Positions 1 to 27,000 of a stretch of DNA of 64,000 nucleotides are shown here, piece after piece (the first letter of the stretch is position 1; each line of letters opens with the position of its first letter). The DNA lies in NCBI GenBank assembly GCA_026874595.1, contig CM049315.1:17879664-17943663 (forward strand), read 5' to 3'. This stretch comes from Sipunculus nudus. Lineage: Eukaryota > Annelida > Sipuncula > Golfingiida > Sipunculidae. The notes under the pieces are model-generated. The model was not told the origin of the DNA. It did not search any database and saw only the letters and a list, made by a program, of their open reading frames with translations. The position numbers and the translations under genes are program-made.

Positions 1-2735
1 ATCATGAGATGTGTCATCTGTTCCTGCAGACTGGTGGCGCCACCTGTATCGTTCGATTTTTTACGATTTTTTCCTCTATTTTTGAGACCTTTAAGGATGC
101 TGTCATCTGTTAGCATGGCACAAATAGTAACGACTGGACCTAGAATCTTCATTCTCGACACACTAGAAGACCTATGAAAAGTCTCCATGGAAACAAGAAA
201 TTAGGTCTCTGTTACCCATATCCTTCGAGCTATGGGGCCCCAAAGTACCCCCCTCAGAGTAGTCAAAAATTCCATACAAAAAACTTCAATATCTCAATAA
301 CTACATCACTGATGCTCATGATTTTTGGCATACATATTGATTATGAGATGTTCCATCAGTTCCTGCAGACTGGTGGCACCACCTATATTGTTTGATTTTT
401 TTACGATTTCTTCCTCTATTTTTGAGACCTTTAAGGATGCTGTCATCTGTTAGCATGGCAAAAATCGTAACGACTGGACCTAGAATCTTCATTCTCAATA
501 CACTGAGAGACCTATGAAAAGTCTCCATGGAAACCAGAAATTAGGTCTTTGTTACCCGTATCCTTAGAGCTATGGGGCCCCAAAGTACCCCCCAGAGTAG
601 TCAAAAATTTCATACAAAAATTTCAATAATCTCAATAACTACATCACTGATGGTCATGATTTGTGGCATAACTATTGATCAAGAGGTGTTCCATCAGTTC
701 CTGCAGACTGGTGGCACAACCTGTATTTGTTCGGGGTTTTTTTTACGAATGTTTTATCTATTTTTGAGACCTTTAAAGATATGAACATCTGTTAACAGGG
801 CACAAATCATAAAAACTGGACCTAGAATCTTCATTCTTGACACACAGGGAGACCCATGAAAATTCTCCATGGAAACCTGAAATTAGGTCTCTGTTACCCA
901 TATTCTTTAGGCTGTATGGCTCCAAAATACCCCTCAGAATATTCGAAAATTGGAGACAAAAGCTGAAGTATCTGAACAACTAATACGGAGATCATCATGA
1001 TTCTTTGCATGGATATTGACCATTAAGTGTTTTTAGCTCAGCTGACTGTAAGTCATCTGAAGTATCCCTCAGAATAATGGACAATTTGATACAAAAGCTC
1101 AAGTATCTTAACAACTATTGCAGTGATCACCATGATTCTTTGCATGGATATTGATCATGGAATGTGTCATCAGTTTCTGCAGTATGGTGGCGCCACCTGT
1201 ATTTTTTTTTATTTTTACGAATTTTTTTCTCTATTTTTGAGACCTCATAAGATGCGGTCATCTGTTAACATGGCACAAATCGTAACAACTGGACCTAGAA
1301 TCTTCTCTCTTGACATGCTGAGAGGCCCATGAAAAGTCTCCTTAAAAACTTGAAATTAGGTCTCTGTTACCCATACCCTCTGAGCTATTGGGCTCCGAAA
1401 TACCCCCAAGAATAATGGAAAATTTGATACAAAAGCTCAAGTATCTGAACAATTATTATATTGATCACCATGATTCTTTGCATGGCTATTGATCATGAAA
1501 TGTTTCATCAGTTTCTGCATTCTGGTGGCGCCACCTGTATTTTTTCAATTTTTAGCTCAGCTGACTGAAAGTCATCTGAGCTGTAGGGATCACCTTTTGT
1601 CCGTCGTCCGTCCGGCCATCCAGGCGTCTGTCTGTTAACAGGTCACAAATCGTAACCGCTAGACCGGGAATCTTCTTACTTGAAATCCTGGGAGGTCTAT
1701 GGAAATTCTCCTTGTAAACCTGAAATTAGGTCACTGTGACCTATATTCTTCGAGCTATGGGGTTCTGAAGTACCCCCCAGAATAATGCAAAATTTAATAC
1801 AAAAGCTCAAGTATCTGAACAACTAATGCATTAATCACCATGATTCTTTGCATGGATATTGATCATGGAGTGTTTCATCAATTTCTGGAGATTGGTGGCG
1901 CCACCTAAATTTTTTTTATTTTTTACGATTTTTTTTCTCTACTTTTGTGATCTTTTAACATTTGGTCATCTGTAAACAGGGCACAAATCATAATGACTGG
2001 ACCTAGAATCTTCTGTCCTCACCTCCAGGGAAGCCCATAAAAGGTCTACATGGAAACCCGAAATAAGGTCCCTGTTACCCATATTCTGTGAGCTATGGGG
2101 CTTTGAAGTACCCCCCAGAATAAAGATTTGGTCATATATTAACAGGGCACAAATCATAATGACTGGACCTAGAATCTTGTCCTCACCTCCAGGGAAGCCC
2201 ATGAAAGGTCTACATGGATTACCCATATCCTTCATGCTCTGGGGCTCCGAAGTACTCCCCAGAATAAAGATTTGGTCATCTGTTAACAGAGCACAAATTA
2301 TAATGACTTGACCTAGAATCTCCTTTCTTGATATGCTGGGAAGCCCCTGAAAAGTCTCCTTGTGCACCTGAAATTACATCTCTGTTACCCATATCCTTCA
2401 TCCTATGCGGCTTTGAAATACCCCCCAGAATAAACATTTGGATTTGTTAACAGGGCACAAATCATAATAACTGGACCTAGAATTTTATTTTTTGACATGC
2501 TGGGAGACCCCTGAAAAGTCATCTTGTAAACCTTGAAAATAGGTGTCTGTTACCCATATCCTTCATGCTACAGAGCTCCATAGTACCCCAATGAATATTG
2601 GATGATTTTATACAAAAGGTCAAGTTTGGAAAAAGTATTTCATTCAAATTTGACATTCAGATGATAAAATTACTTTTGTCAATGTCTTCCTGGTCAGCTG
2701 AGGATGCATGACCCCTGGGTCACTTGTTTATTCTA
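1..2735. repeat. Nested tandem array of hairpin-type repeat units carrying GGTGGCGCCACC
   Basis: Units of about 338 bp repeat at roughly 11, 349, 688, 1163, 1500 and 1871, aligned on CATCAGTTTCTGCAG followed by GGTGGCGCCACC. Around 2101-2440 a second, shorter periodicity of about 152 bp appears (ACCCCCCAGAATAAAGATTT). AGCTCAGCTGACT hairpins sit at 1034 and 1556, the second followed by GTCCGTCGTCCGTCC. The block ends near 2735 with CAGCTGAGGATGCATGACCC, the 3'-end signature of this family. The open frames inside (for example 1966-2367 minus) are by-products of the repeat. Confidence 0.75.
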
Positions 2736-3313
2736 ATTACAATATCATATGGTTTACTTGATATGATTATGTCTACAGAGTCGCCCTCCGGTCACAGCTA
2801 CTCTCTTATGAAAGAAATTTAACCCAATTTGTGTTGTTTACACTGGGGTCTTTATATATGTAGTTCATTATTCTACTGAGACCTGAGTAGCTGATCCATA
2901 GGGTGATTTGGAAGATTAATTATATTTTGTAGGGAGTCACTTCATAAAACATGTTGATCATATGAACATTTGACTCATTACAAAAATTGTTCAACTGCCA
3001 CAGCAGGGTTCCTTACCTTTTACAGAATTAAAATTCAAATGCATACACACCAGAAACAGTACTAAATATAGATTGCTAGCTCAGTAAAGTAAGATATGAA
3101 AAACAGTTTCCACGTCAAAATCAGCCTTGTTCACAAGTTTCTACATCAAGTTTCCTGGACTACCAGTAATCACAGAATTGTCGGACATTTCCAATAACCA
3201 CATGCATGTAAATGCATGAGAATGAGAACATCAGCTCACTGCACATTGGTCACATGCTTGTACACATTATCATTTATTACTCAAGAAAGTTTCTGACAGT
3301 TTGTCTTATACAG

Positions 3314-3330
3314 CCCCCCCCCCCCCCCCC
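3314..3330. repeat. Poly-C tract (17)
   Basis: Uninterrupted C run in AT-rich intergenic DNA; sequencing length uncertain. Confidence 0.9.
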
Positions 3331-3401
3331 GTTATCCACGCAAAATGCAATTCTAGGTTTGCAGCTGAATTGGAAATCAGGCACTAGAACTTAATTTCTT
3401 T

Positions 3402-3530
3402 TTTAAAGTTGAGGTCAGCAAGGATTTTTCAAAACAAAGATGCCGTATTATAATTATCAGTGCATTTTTAAAGTTAAGGTCAATAGGGATTTTTCAAAAC
3501 AAAGATACCGTATTATAATTACCAGTGCTT
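3402..3530. repeat. Two-copy tandem duplication, about 65 bp
   Basis: TTTTTAAAGTTGAGGTCAGC...CCAGTGC-like sequence occurs twice in succession, the second copy starting near 3467, with about six differences. Both copies keep GGATTTTTCAAAACAAAGAT. Confidence 0.85.
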
Positions 3531-4642
3531 CACACAGGTAAATTTTATTATGTCAAATTGTACATTGTGAGGTCTTGTCATTTTAAACTGGTACATTTTT
3601 ACCAGCCAGCAGTGGCCTTGAAATCTATTATTTGCTCTTCTAAATACTGACACCAAGGCTTTAATAGATTTATATTAAAATAATTTGAAATTATGTCCTT
3701 TTTTATATTTATATGTGCATTTGTTTCACTTACTCTTTCAAATAATATAAAACCACAGGGAGTCTGAGGATTTTTAAATATTTACTTGTGTGCCAAAATT
3801 TAGAGGATCCATTTTCAATTCTTGCTTAACAAGAGATCCAACAAGGAGTGGCACACTATCGTGCTAGCACACAACAGATAGGCACTGGCCCGCAGCATAT
3901 AGACAGGAAACAGTGTAACATTCCCATTTAACACATTTGCCAATTAAATATTCACACAGTTCCCAGTGAACTAGAATTTGGTTCGGCATGTGCAGTTATT
4001 GCTCTTCAGAATAAATTATTTGTATTCATATTTGCTCTCTGATGCTTTATTGGTGGTAGGTTAGGACTGCAAAGAGTTTTATAGGTAAAAGAAACTGGTG
4101 AAGCAGTCAAATTTATAAACGCTGCCTAGCGAGCAATCGTTGGATCTGTGAAAAAAAATTTGTTCAGAGGTCCTATATCCATACATAAAAATAAAGCTAT
4201 ATGGGATGCTACATAAACCAATGTCAGTGCTTGTCATGTGCTGATCTTTGCCACTATCAATCAGTGAAACCACGTGCTAAGGTTCACATGACTTGCAAAG
4301 CAAAGACCCTTAGGGCCCTGTCTTTACCGCAAGGGTGTGCCCTCGTTACACAATATTTCCACAAGTTTGCATCTAGCGTATACCCCTATTTTTAATATAA
4401 AGTGAAATCGAGGCACTTTTGAAGGCATTGGGAATATCTAGGATAAAGATGATTTTTAGGGTTAGGGGAACCCTGTACAGTCATTGGGACTTAACAGCGA
4501 ACTTACATCCCTCAACTAACCATGAAGGAAGGATAATTTAGTGACATCTTCAGTTCGCCTTTAAAGCTTGTAACCCTCTACAGTTAGGGACCAACATCTA
4601 CCATCAAACATTAAACAGAAAACAATATTTCAAAGAATATGC

Positions 4643-5601
4643 TTTATTCCCAATAATGGCATTAATCAGTCCTTAAAGGATATCCTAATGAACCTACATG
4701 TTAACAATGAGCATGTCACAGTGGGAATACAACCATATTATTACATGGTGTCAATTGCTTTATATGGAGGCTGGTTTCAAACTTGTTTCTATTGTACTTC
4801 AGGCTGGTGGGTAAAATAATGCCACAGATGAGGCCATAAAGCACAGGTATATAATATACATATATATAGTCAAGACTTGTCTTGAAAGAATATGACATAT
4901 TTAAAGCATCCCTTCAGGTTGATCCATTTTAGATAGTTTCTTCATACCACCTAGGATTTACCTCTCTGTATTCCAGTCTATCAGTAAAACCAAAATGTCC
5001 TTTTTTCTGTGGAGCATTTTACGTTCAATTGACCTCCTGCACACTATTTGGACAGCACATTAGTGTATCCATTATATCACACGGTGAATACTTGGCCAGA
5101 CTGAGATCCTAGCAAGGAAGATCTTTTGGTGACCATTTAAACCAAACTGTTCCATTAATCTCTACAACTGCTTTTCATTTCATACCAGCATATGTATACA
5201 TATCTGTGTGCAAGGATTACAATAAACTGGGCGGTGGCTGCCACAGTTTGCAGGATAAATTGATGAATGCCGGGTCTGCATCTGTATTGTTGTCATATCT
5301 CAAATGGCCATCACTTTCATAAACCCGTATGTACTGGGATGGCAGCAAACTTAACAAGACCCAAGGTCAGTAATATAAATAGACCAACAACATATTCTAG
5401 ATTAATACAGAGGAAGAAGAAGACGTTTGTGTACATCTGGTCCACTGATCTGGTGATAAGATGGGGGATTATGCACACTGGACATACATCCATATTGAAT
5501 GGCAGGAAAATTCCTAAGCATTTGAGTACTCTGATCCACTGAGTCCATAAAGGTCCAGATAGCTCATAGGGTCAGAAGTAGATATAGTGTAATGTATTTT
5601 T
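4643..5601 (-). terminator. ABCE1 3' UTR and candidate poly(A) signal
   Basis: After the TAA at 5604-5602 the first good AATAAA on the gene strand followed by plausible downstream sequence is at 4648-4643 (TTTATT on the plus strand), giving a 3' UTR of about 1 kb. No other gene is seen in between. A TTTATT further on (near 4045) is an alternative. Confidence 0.45.
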
Positions 5602-19975
<14,374 letters not shown>

Positions 19976-21234
19976 GGCTGTCGCTGATCTGGAACAAAAA
20001 TAAAAAATGATAAATGAAAAGCTTGACTGATGATAAAGAACTTCTAGACAAGAGTAAATATTTGGTCACTAATGGTCAAATTTAGTGTACAGCCTTGGAG
20101 GATTATAATTTATATTAAACATGATTTTTCTTGTATCCAATCTATACAATATCACAATTAATATTAACTAAATTAAAAAAAAAAATGTGACCACACTTCC
20201 ATTGTCAGTTGGTATGTTTTAAATTTTTAATAAGGCATGTGTGTAATTTTGAACACAGAATTTCACTAAAACTTGAATCTTTAATTTCATTAACCGGCTG
20301 AGTGAGAAATAACACACAAAGGTCCCAATGTATACTATTATTAAAAGTATAAAAGGTCACATTTCGGAAGGTGGCAGCTTTTTGAAGAAAGCCGTACATA
20401 GTTACTTAAATCTCCACTGTGATGGCCTCAGAACCCCTACAGGCATGATCTTTGTAACATCTGAAAGCTTAGAACATTTCCAAACCAAGTGTACCATTAT
20501 TTGTTTCCTAATTACTAAAGTCTCAGTTATATGAAACAAATTGTCCCTGTGGTTGATGTAATTTTGGCGTGTCCTGTGTCACATGCTGATGTGTTTTTTT
20601 TCTCTTGAAAGCTTACCTAAGCACATTTTGGTTATTATCTTAAACATTACTTGGAGGTTTTTACATGCTGGAGGTGTCAAGCCTACTTTTGATGTAGAAG
20701 TGAGCAATTTTTTAGGGTTTTGTGGAAGCTGATTGGCAATTTTATAAAGCATTTTATGTTGTCCTGTTTAACTTTTCAAAGTGACATATTTATTTGTTTA
20801 TTTTAGAGCTGGAATATATAACTAAGAATTTTAAAGGCCTTTAACTATATGCTCCCGAACAGTACTTTAAAATGACAAGCAAGTTTTTTCCTTAGGTCAT
20901 AACCAACTGGAAAAGTTTTCACTCTGAATTTCGGTGAAAAATATGTAACAGTCTTTTTTTTCCCACAAAAATCTTAAGATTTTTTTTTTACAGTTACTGT
21001 TTTTTCTTCTATCAACAGATTAACTGACATTATGGAGCTATTTTTCATCATGCTCCCAACCTGAAGTTTATTTTGGTATATGATATGTGCTTGTAAATTG
21101 TGTAATACTAGGAAATTTATTTGTCTAGAATCTAGAAAATGGTGAACAAAATGTTACAGGCAGATAAAGTACATACTGATACCCCTATAAATAGCATTTT
21201 TACATCCATATTTGTTCCAAAAAGGATACATAAT

Positions 21235-21652
21235 ACTAATGCTGCGTTCGTTACCTCTGGAATAGATGGTACGTACGAGTTTCCCAGTGGGAAATCCCGT
21301 TCGACACGTGATCCAAGTGGAACATACCACTGGGAAACTGGGATTTGGCGGAGCAAGTCGATCTGTTCCACTTAGTGACCTTCACCTTTATTCACTGCTT
21401 TTCGAGATGTAGGGAGCAAATAAAGACACCAATAATGGCAATATTTGACTGGTTAACATAAAAGTTTAAAATGAAAAATAAAGTTGAACAAATGTAACAT
21501 GAAACATATTTTATTAATCAGTTTCTTTTTGTTTACTATCACAGCCTAGACATCCGGTCAGTGGGTCTTTTGTTGGGTACCGAACGTTTGCAAGTCGTAC
21601 GAACGAGCTGGTACATACCATCAGTATGAGCGGTAACGAACGCAGCATTAGT
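21235..21652. mobile_element. MITE-like element with 21-bp perfect terminal inverted repeats
   Basis: Positions 21235-21255 and 21632-21652 are exact inverted repeats (outer end ACTAATGCTGCG). The 418-bp interior has no coding capacity and holds a shorter internal inverted pair (TTTCCCAGTGG near 21281 against CCACTGGGAAA near 21329). It sits in ABCE1 intron 1. The shape is that of a non-autonomous DNA transposon. Superfamily and target duplication are not determined. Confidence 0.7.
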
Positions 21653-21662
21653 GGTCACCACT

Positions 21663-21681
21663 CCCCCCCCCCCCCCCCCCC
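21663..21681. repeat. Poly-C tract (19)
   Basis: Uninterrupted C run ten bases beyond the right end of the intron 1 MITE. Confidence 0.9.
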
Positions 21682-21975
21682 AAATAAAAATTTAAAACAA
21701 AGATCGCTGGTCAGTGCTAGTAGTATCAAATAAGGGAGTTTCGCATCGGAACAGTTTCAAATTAACACGTAATATGAATGAAAACCGGAAACTTAATGCT
21801 TAACCGTACTTGTTTTAAGTATAATAAAAAAATAATGACGCCCTCAAATTTCACGATGAAGTGTTCAGTGTGTTTCACCACCATTTGACACACGTTGTCA
21901 CCAATTTCTGACAGACTGCCGCGGCGGGTTTTTTAATGATGTTATTTCACAGAAAATAAAGTCTCCTGGACTTAC

Positions 21976-22140
21976 CAGTACCCTTAATTGCATCAACTGT
22001 ACCCCCGTCCACTGTATGACCTGATTAGAAAAGCTGCAGGTGGGGTAATTTCTCTAGTATTTTCAACAATCTGTCGGCGCCGGTTCCCAACTTTATCACG
22101 CCGGAAAATGTGACGGGTCCAAGATGGCGCTGGCAGCATG
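21976..22140 (-). other. ABCE1: ABCE1 5' UTR exon 1 (upstream edge approximate)
   Basis: A strong donor (CTG|GTAAGT on the minus strand) ends at 21976. The next acceptor (CAG|ATCAGC) opens the exon at 19988, which carries 13 nt of 5' UTR before the ATG at 19975. The exon is GC-richer than its surroundings and sits just inside the inferred promoter. The transcription start cannot be fixed by reading, so the 22140 edge is a guess. Confidence 0.6.
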
Positions 22141-22210
22141 CCTGCGTTGACAGAGCTGCGCAGTAAACCTAGTACCGCGCTCCGCTATCAGAGGTCTCTG
22201 CCATCCCGAC
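22080..22210 (-). promoter_or_regulatory. Probable ABCE1 core promoter with YY1-type site
   Basis: A short CG-richer stretch in an AT-rich region. AAGATGGCG at 22121-22129 (GCCATCTTG on the gene strand) is the classic YY1 motif of TATA-less housekeeping promoters, usually found at or just downstream of the start. CCGGAAAA nearby (22101-22108) is ETS-like. No TATA box is evident. Assignment rests on position immediately upstream of the exon 1 donor. Confidence 0.6.
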
Positions 22211-22616
22211 TCAGGCAATAATGATTGTGCTGGTAATCCTACTTGAGTCGTGATACATACAATATCGAGGAATTAATCGCTGTGGTCTTCCATCATGTTG
22301 CATTTATAATGTGGTAAACAGCCAATAATCTTATCATTATACTACGAATGATGAATTAAAATACATGTGAACTCACAACCCATACTGAAACCCTGTCTCT
22401 ACGGTATCGAGTCATTTCCTGTATCACGTACAAGTTGTTTGTGTCAAGTAACCTGTACGAGCCATGCCAGTATTCATGCGGTCAGAAATTTAACAAACGT
22501 GTGGAGGGATTTACCAATATGCTGAGTTAAAACGGAACTTTCCTCGCTCATGTTTGGTGTTGTTAGAAAGTACACTCAAAAATGCTAACGATTCGTCATG
22601 TTCATGTAAATTGACA

Positions 22617-22618
<2 letters not shown>

Positions 22619-22677
<59 letters not shown>
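22619..22677. repeat. AT dinucleotide microsatellite
   Basis: About 29 uninterrupted AT units. Confidence 0.95.
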
Positions 22678-22678
<1 letters not shown>

Positions 22679-22679
<1 letters not shown>

Positions 22680-22801
22680 CCATGAGGCGTCAAAAATGAC
22701 GAAAATATTTGCATCCTCATGGGGTCTTATAATGTGTTCCTGAAACCTAGATATAAAGGCCCTCTGACGGCCAGTAATCTGGTCGTAATGTCAGAGGGCC
22801 T
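22679..22801. repeat. Two adjacent hairpins
   Basis: CCATGAGG at 22680 pairs with CCTCATGG near 22713. AGGCCCTCTGAC at 22757-22768 pairs perfectly with GTCAGAGGGCCT at 22790-22801 around a 21-nt loop. They follow directly on the AT microsatellite. Probably transposon ends; not recognised. Confidence 0.65.
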
Positions 22802-23344
22802 ATATGGCGCTAATCATATATATGGGGTAATGATGATTAAGATTTTGTTGAAAAAATCCATTTGAAAATTTGCAGACTCATCTTGAATGTTAACAGTGCC
22901 CAATCACCTTTCTGACTTTTATAAACTACAGCTTAAAGGTAATCCCTTGGAGCTTTTATAAAAAAAAGTCCAGAAAACGTAGATTAATTTATTTATTTAT
23001 TAAAACATATTTATACAGGGTGGGCAGTTCAGACAAGATTGTCTGATCTGCCACAGGGCCCTGTTTGGATATACAGTTTATTCAATGAATAAAACATGTA
23101 AAATGAAATCAGAATTAATAAAAGTGACTAAAGATAAAATTATGCAGCAAGATGGGATATTTAACATGGAAATATATAACTATGACATTTAACGTAATAT
23201 ACAGCAAGATGTGATATTAAACATGAATATAAAACTCTGACATGCAACGTTATATATAAGGCAATCATGAGTGTGATATAAATATGAAATATAACAGAGT
23301 TTGAAATAGCATGCAATATATGACATATAAAGCACAGAGGTTTA

Positions 23345-23985
23345 TTACATGATACTCATTTTAAAGACCTGTAAGGAGGAGCAGTTTTGAGACTGATTTA
23401 ATGTGTTCCACAAAATAGGACCTCGGCATAAAAATGATTTCTTTAAGTAGTCTGTCCGAGGTTTGGGTACATATAATTTATTGGAATAGCTATTGCGTGT
23501 ATCATGTTGGTGAACTTGACGAACAAACGTGAACCGGTCGGTCATATAGGACAGACTTAAGTTAATTTTATTTAGACATTTAAACATAAGGATGCGAATC
23601 AAATATTCATGTCGTTGTTCAACTGATTTAATGCCAAGGGACTGACGGATAGCTGTTATGCTACATTCATGATTAAAATTGCGACTTATAATACATGCGG
23701 CTCGATTTTGAAGACTTTGAATAGGAGTAAGACATGAAGAAAGCGCATTTCCCCAGATTGTGAGGCCGTAGTCAATATGTGGCTGAATCAGGCCAGTGTA
23801 CATTTTCAATGCGGTGTCTTGAAGTATGTATCGACAGCACCTTAAGAGGGCACCTACTTTAGAGGAAAGCTTTTTGCATACTTGTTCAGAGTGATCCGAC
23901 CATGTTAGGTTTTCATTAAGCACTAACCCCAAGTAAGTAATACTGTTAGATTGTTTGATATCACCTCACACAGGCTGCATGCTTG
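23345..23985 (-). pseudogene. LINE reverse transcriptase C-terminal fragment (jockey-like)
   Basis: A 195-codon open stretch reading LGLVLNENLTWSDHSEQV, then KKLSSKVGALLRCC, LIQPHIDYGLTIWG, QSLQNRAACIIS and ending near 23345. This is the thumb/C-terminal part of non-LTR retrotransposon polymerases (the YLGV.LD..L.W and P..DYG...W blocks). The frame continues upstream as SNSITYL but meets a TGA at about 23970. The catalytic RT core, endonuclease and 5' end are absent: a 5'-truncated, dead insertion. About 360 bp downstream (22980-23344) is probably its 3' UTR. Confidence 0.85.
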
Positions 23986-24033
23986 TTTTGTTTATATCGT
24001 GTATATATTATAGTATATTTTGTTTATTTCGTG

Positions 24034-24054
24034 TTTTGTCGGGGTCCGACAAAA
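24034..24054. repeat. Short perfect hairpin TTTTGTCGG / CCGACAAAA
   Basis: 9-bp stem with a GGT loop, between the two LINE relics. Could be a transposon end or a chance terminator-like fold; no coding context. Confidence 0.55.
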
Positions 24055-24339
24055 TAATCAAAACAAATTAAACAAGGGCATCTTGCAACAAGTCAGATAA
24101 GGCAGCTTTCCGCTTTGCAAATGGCGTTTTGCAACAAGTGACCTTTCAACCTCCGAATATATGCAACCTACCACCTTAAGTAACATGTTTTTCCTGTTTG
24201 TCAACTTTGCAGTGTTTACAAACATGTTGTTGATAAGCAAATTCAAACATCCTTCGCGAAGGCGTTATAAGAACTTTTCACAACAAAAGTTACTCTTGGA
24301 TCATTCATATATACACAGAGGAAGCCATGCAGAATCACA

Positions 24340-24905
24340 TGCATAAATTCTTTTTCAAAAGGTAGGTGAATGGGCACTTTTAATAGCTCTACACCAAAGC
24401 ATATGATATTCGGTGATTTACAGCGGTATCCCATGCAAGTAGTCGTCAAATACCGTATAATATCATATTGGGCTAAGTTACTTTTCAAAAAGATTCATCT
24501 CGGTAAATTTTTCTATAATCTACTATATCAAATGGACAAAAAAGGAATAATAATCTCTCCATGAATATTATATGTATAAAAAATTCTTGATGAATGTCAG
24601 ATGTTATCATACTGGTTCAAACAAAAAAATGGAAATCTAAAGATTTTAAAAACTACTGGTCAAAGAATGTTTTACCAGAATGCTCTTGAAGAATGGAAAG
24701 GAAAAAAAGGTGAATGTGATCATATTTGTATAAATTACAGAATGTTTTGGATGTTGAAAGAAGCCAGAGAGTATATGAATTATGCTATGTGTTAAGTGGT
24801 GAATTTCATTATTTATTTGAATGTAACAACTTTCTTCAGGAAAGGAAAGATTTTATTTCAACATGGTACTTTATTAAACCTAACATTATGAAACTGCTAT
24901 ATTAA
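24340..24905 (+). pseudogene. Decayed LINE fragment (C-terminal, zinc-knuckle-like tail)
   Basis: Two out-of-phase pieces. GDLQRYPMQVVVKYRIISYW (near 24410-24470) resembles the GELGRYP...R...YW block common in LINE polyproteins of molluscs. Further on, in a shifted frame, GEFHYLFECNNFLQERK (near 24795-24850) followed by FIKPNIMKLL resembles the DE.HYLF.C..F...R terminal motif. Stops and frameshifts separate them. Different element family from the minus-strand fragment next to it. Confidence 0.65.
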
Positions 24906-24909
24906 ACTC

Positions 24910-25720
24910 CTTGGTCTTAAGCATACCGGGGACAAAGCTACTAAATAAGTGACTTGCCCAGTGCCATATAGGGCGGGGGCTTAACCCTTAGCTAGAGTAT
25001 ACAGTAGGCCTACCTCATCCTTTCCCCATGCAGGCCCGCTGGTTGATAGGCGAGTGCCTCTCTTTCCTGAAATCTATAGCTTTAGGACAGCCTTCTTTAT
25101 CGTAAAGGTGTCTATTGGTAAGAGAGTGAAGGAGGGGTGTATATAGATGGAATATCCTGCGTAATGTAACACATCCACACGCACACCTGCACCCCCCCCC
25201 CCCCCCTCCTCCTACGCCTAAACGCTAGTCTAACTGTACTGAGTAAGTGAGAGACTTGATAGCGAATGATAAGTTGCTATTAGTGGTGTGCCGATTAATC
25301 GATTGAATCGATGATTGGTCGTTTTATTTCACAATCGGTTGCATATTTGCATAATCGATTAAAAACGATTATGCATGCACATGCAAAGAATCAAATCCTG
25401 TCAGAGATAAACAAACACAAAGTAACAAACGGCATAAAAACGGAACCTTGCACAGCCAACCAAGTCGACCTAAGATGTTTATGCAGATGGAGTGATGTTT
25501 CATTATGAAATGATATTATATACGTGTCAGACTGTTTACTGTGGTAATATTTTAGGTAAAATTATACAGCAGATTTCAAGGTAACATATAAAGTACATAA
25601 AATAATCAATTAATAATAGATCATCGGTCGTTTTTATTTTTCAATCAATGATTATGTTTGTAAAACCTATTCCTACCCTTATGTGTTATAAAATCATTTT
25701 GTTATGTTATAGTTCAACTT
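24910..25720. other. Intergenic with ATCGATT-rich remnant
   Basis: No gene seen. 25285-25385 holds GCCGATTAATCGATT and several ATCGATT/AATCGATT repeats, followed by a related stretch near 25605-25660, typical of transposon-derived non-coding sequence. A C15 tract is at 25192-25206. Confidence 0.5.
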
Positions 25721-25724
25721 TCAT

Positions 25725-27000
25725 TTATTGTATCCCAAGACAAAGTCGGGGGATACTATATGTTTTCATACCGGTCCCCCCGCCGCCGCCGCATATAAAT
25801 CTTGTTGGCACGATAACTCAAAAAATATTTCACGGATCTTTACCAAACTTGGTATATGTATAGAAATGGGTGAGAGGGCGACGCCTATTTAAAATGAGGT
25901 CAGTGTCCTTGACCTTGAATAGATACAATTTCGGGGAAAATCACACAAATTCTTAAATATCTCAAGAAATCTTGCATGGATTGATCCCAAAATCAAGTTG
26001 ATCGAAGATCATGGATAGGGTTGTCATGTTCCAGAAACTGGAGGCGCCACCTATTATTCTTAACTTGTTTTCGTGCCTTTTAATATCCCAAAAATTGCCA
26101 CTTGACAGTACTGTGAGCATTAAAATTAAAAAATAATGGACAGATTTCTTTTATATTATGCATATACATAGATATGGATTATGGGATGATGTTTATTTAA
26201 ATTGGGGTCATGAACTTTCCTATGAGTGTGGCCTTGACCTTGAATATTCCCATATTTGGTGAAATTCACACAAAATCTTCATTATCTCAGTAAGGGATAC
26301 ATAGAATGATCCAAAAATCAAATTGACCGAAGATCTTGGATAGCTTCGTCTTTTGCAGAAGACAGGTGGCGCCACCTTGTGTCGTTTTCTTGTTAAAATG
26401 ATGTTTACGTAATAACTTTGTAAGAATTTGAGGTACAGTCACCAAAGCCACATGTTTGATGTATCTTATCAACGGCTAGGTCAAGTTCGAACATAGATGA
26501 CCTTGATGCATTTTTTCAAGGTCACAGCAGCGATTATGCTAAAATGATATAAGAGCAATTACTCAAAAAGAATTTGTGGTACAGTCAACAAACCTACAGT
26601 TTAGATGCATCTTATCAAGGGCTAGGCCAAGATGGAATATGGATGACCTTGATGCATTTTTCAAGGTCACAGAGGCGATAACGCTGAAATGATGTTAACT
26701 TTAATATCTCACTAAGGGAGGCATAGAGTGGTCCCAAAATCAAATTGACATCTTGCTAAAAAAAATGATTAAACTGAATAACTTTGTAAGAATTTTAGGT
26801 ACAGTCACCAAACCCACAAATTTAATGCATCTTATCAACGGCTAGGTCAAACTTGAAAAGAAACCATGGTGGCTTGCCAAGTGTCAGTCTCTGCATCTGA
26901 ATTCAAGATGGGATCCTATTCTTCGAGGCTGGGGGGGGGGGGGGGGGGTAATTGTCTTTGGATACTATGGCACCTGAGGTGCCAAGAAATATCTAGTGTT
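25725..27000. repeat. GTATCC-ended dispersed repeat
   Basis: Left end TGTATCCCAAGACAAAGTCG with GGGGGATACTATA, then CCGGTCCCCCCGCCGCCGCC; right end TCTTTGGATACTATGGCACC with TGAGGTGCCAAGA. Inside are GGAGGCGCCACC (near 26041), GGTGGCGCCACC (26365-26376), and direct repeats of TGACCTTGATGCATTTTTCA with CAAGGTCACAG (near 26500 and 26645). A G18 run at 26931-26948 lies near the right end. No ORF of note. I associate this repeat type with bivalve genomes. Confidence 0.6.

Larger units (their letters stand above)
2740..4620. other. Intergenic, no gene seen
   Basis: Downstream of ABCE1. AT-rich, with a C-tract, a 65-bp tandem duplication and short chance ORFs only. No homology recognised on either strand. 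Confidence 0.6.

Noticed and set aside
1966-2367. A 133-codon minus-strand ORF
   Set aside because: It lies wholly in the tandem repeat block, and its peptide repeats itself with the 152-bp unit (ICALLTDDQIFILG-like twice). No gene evidence.
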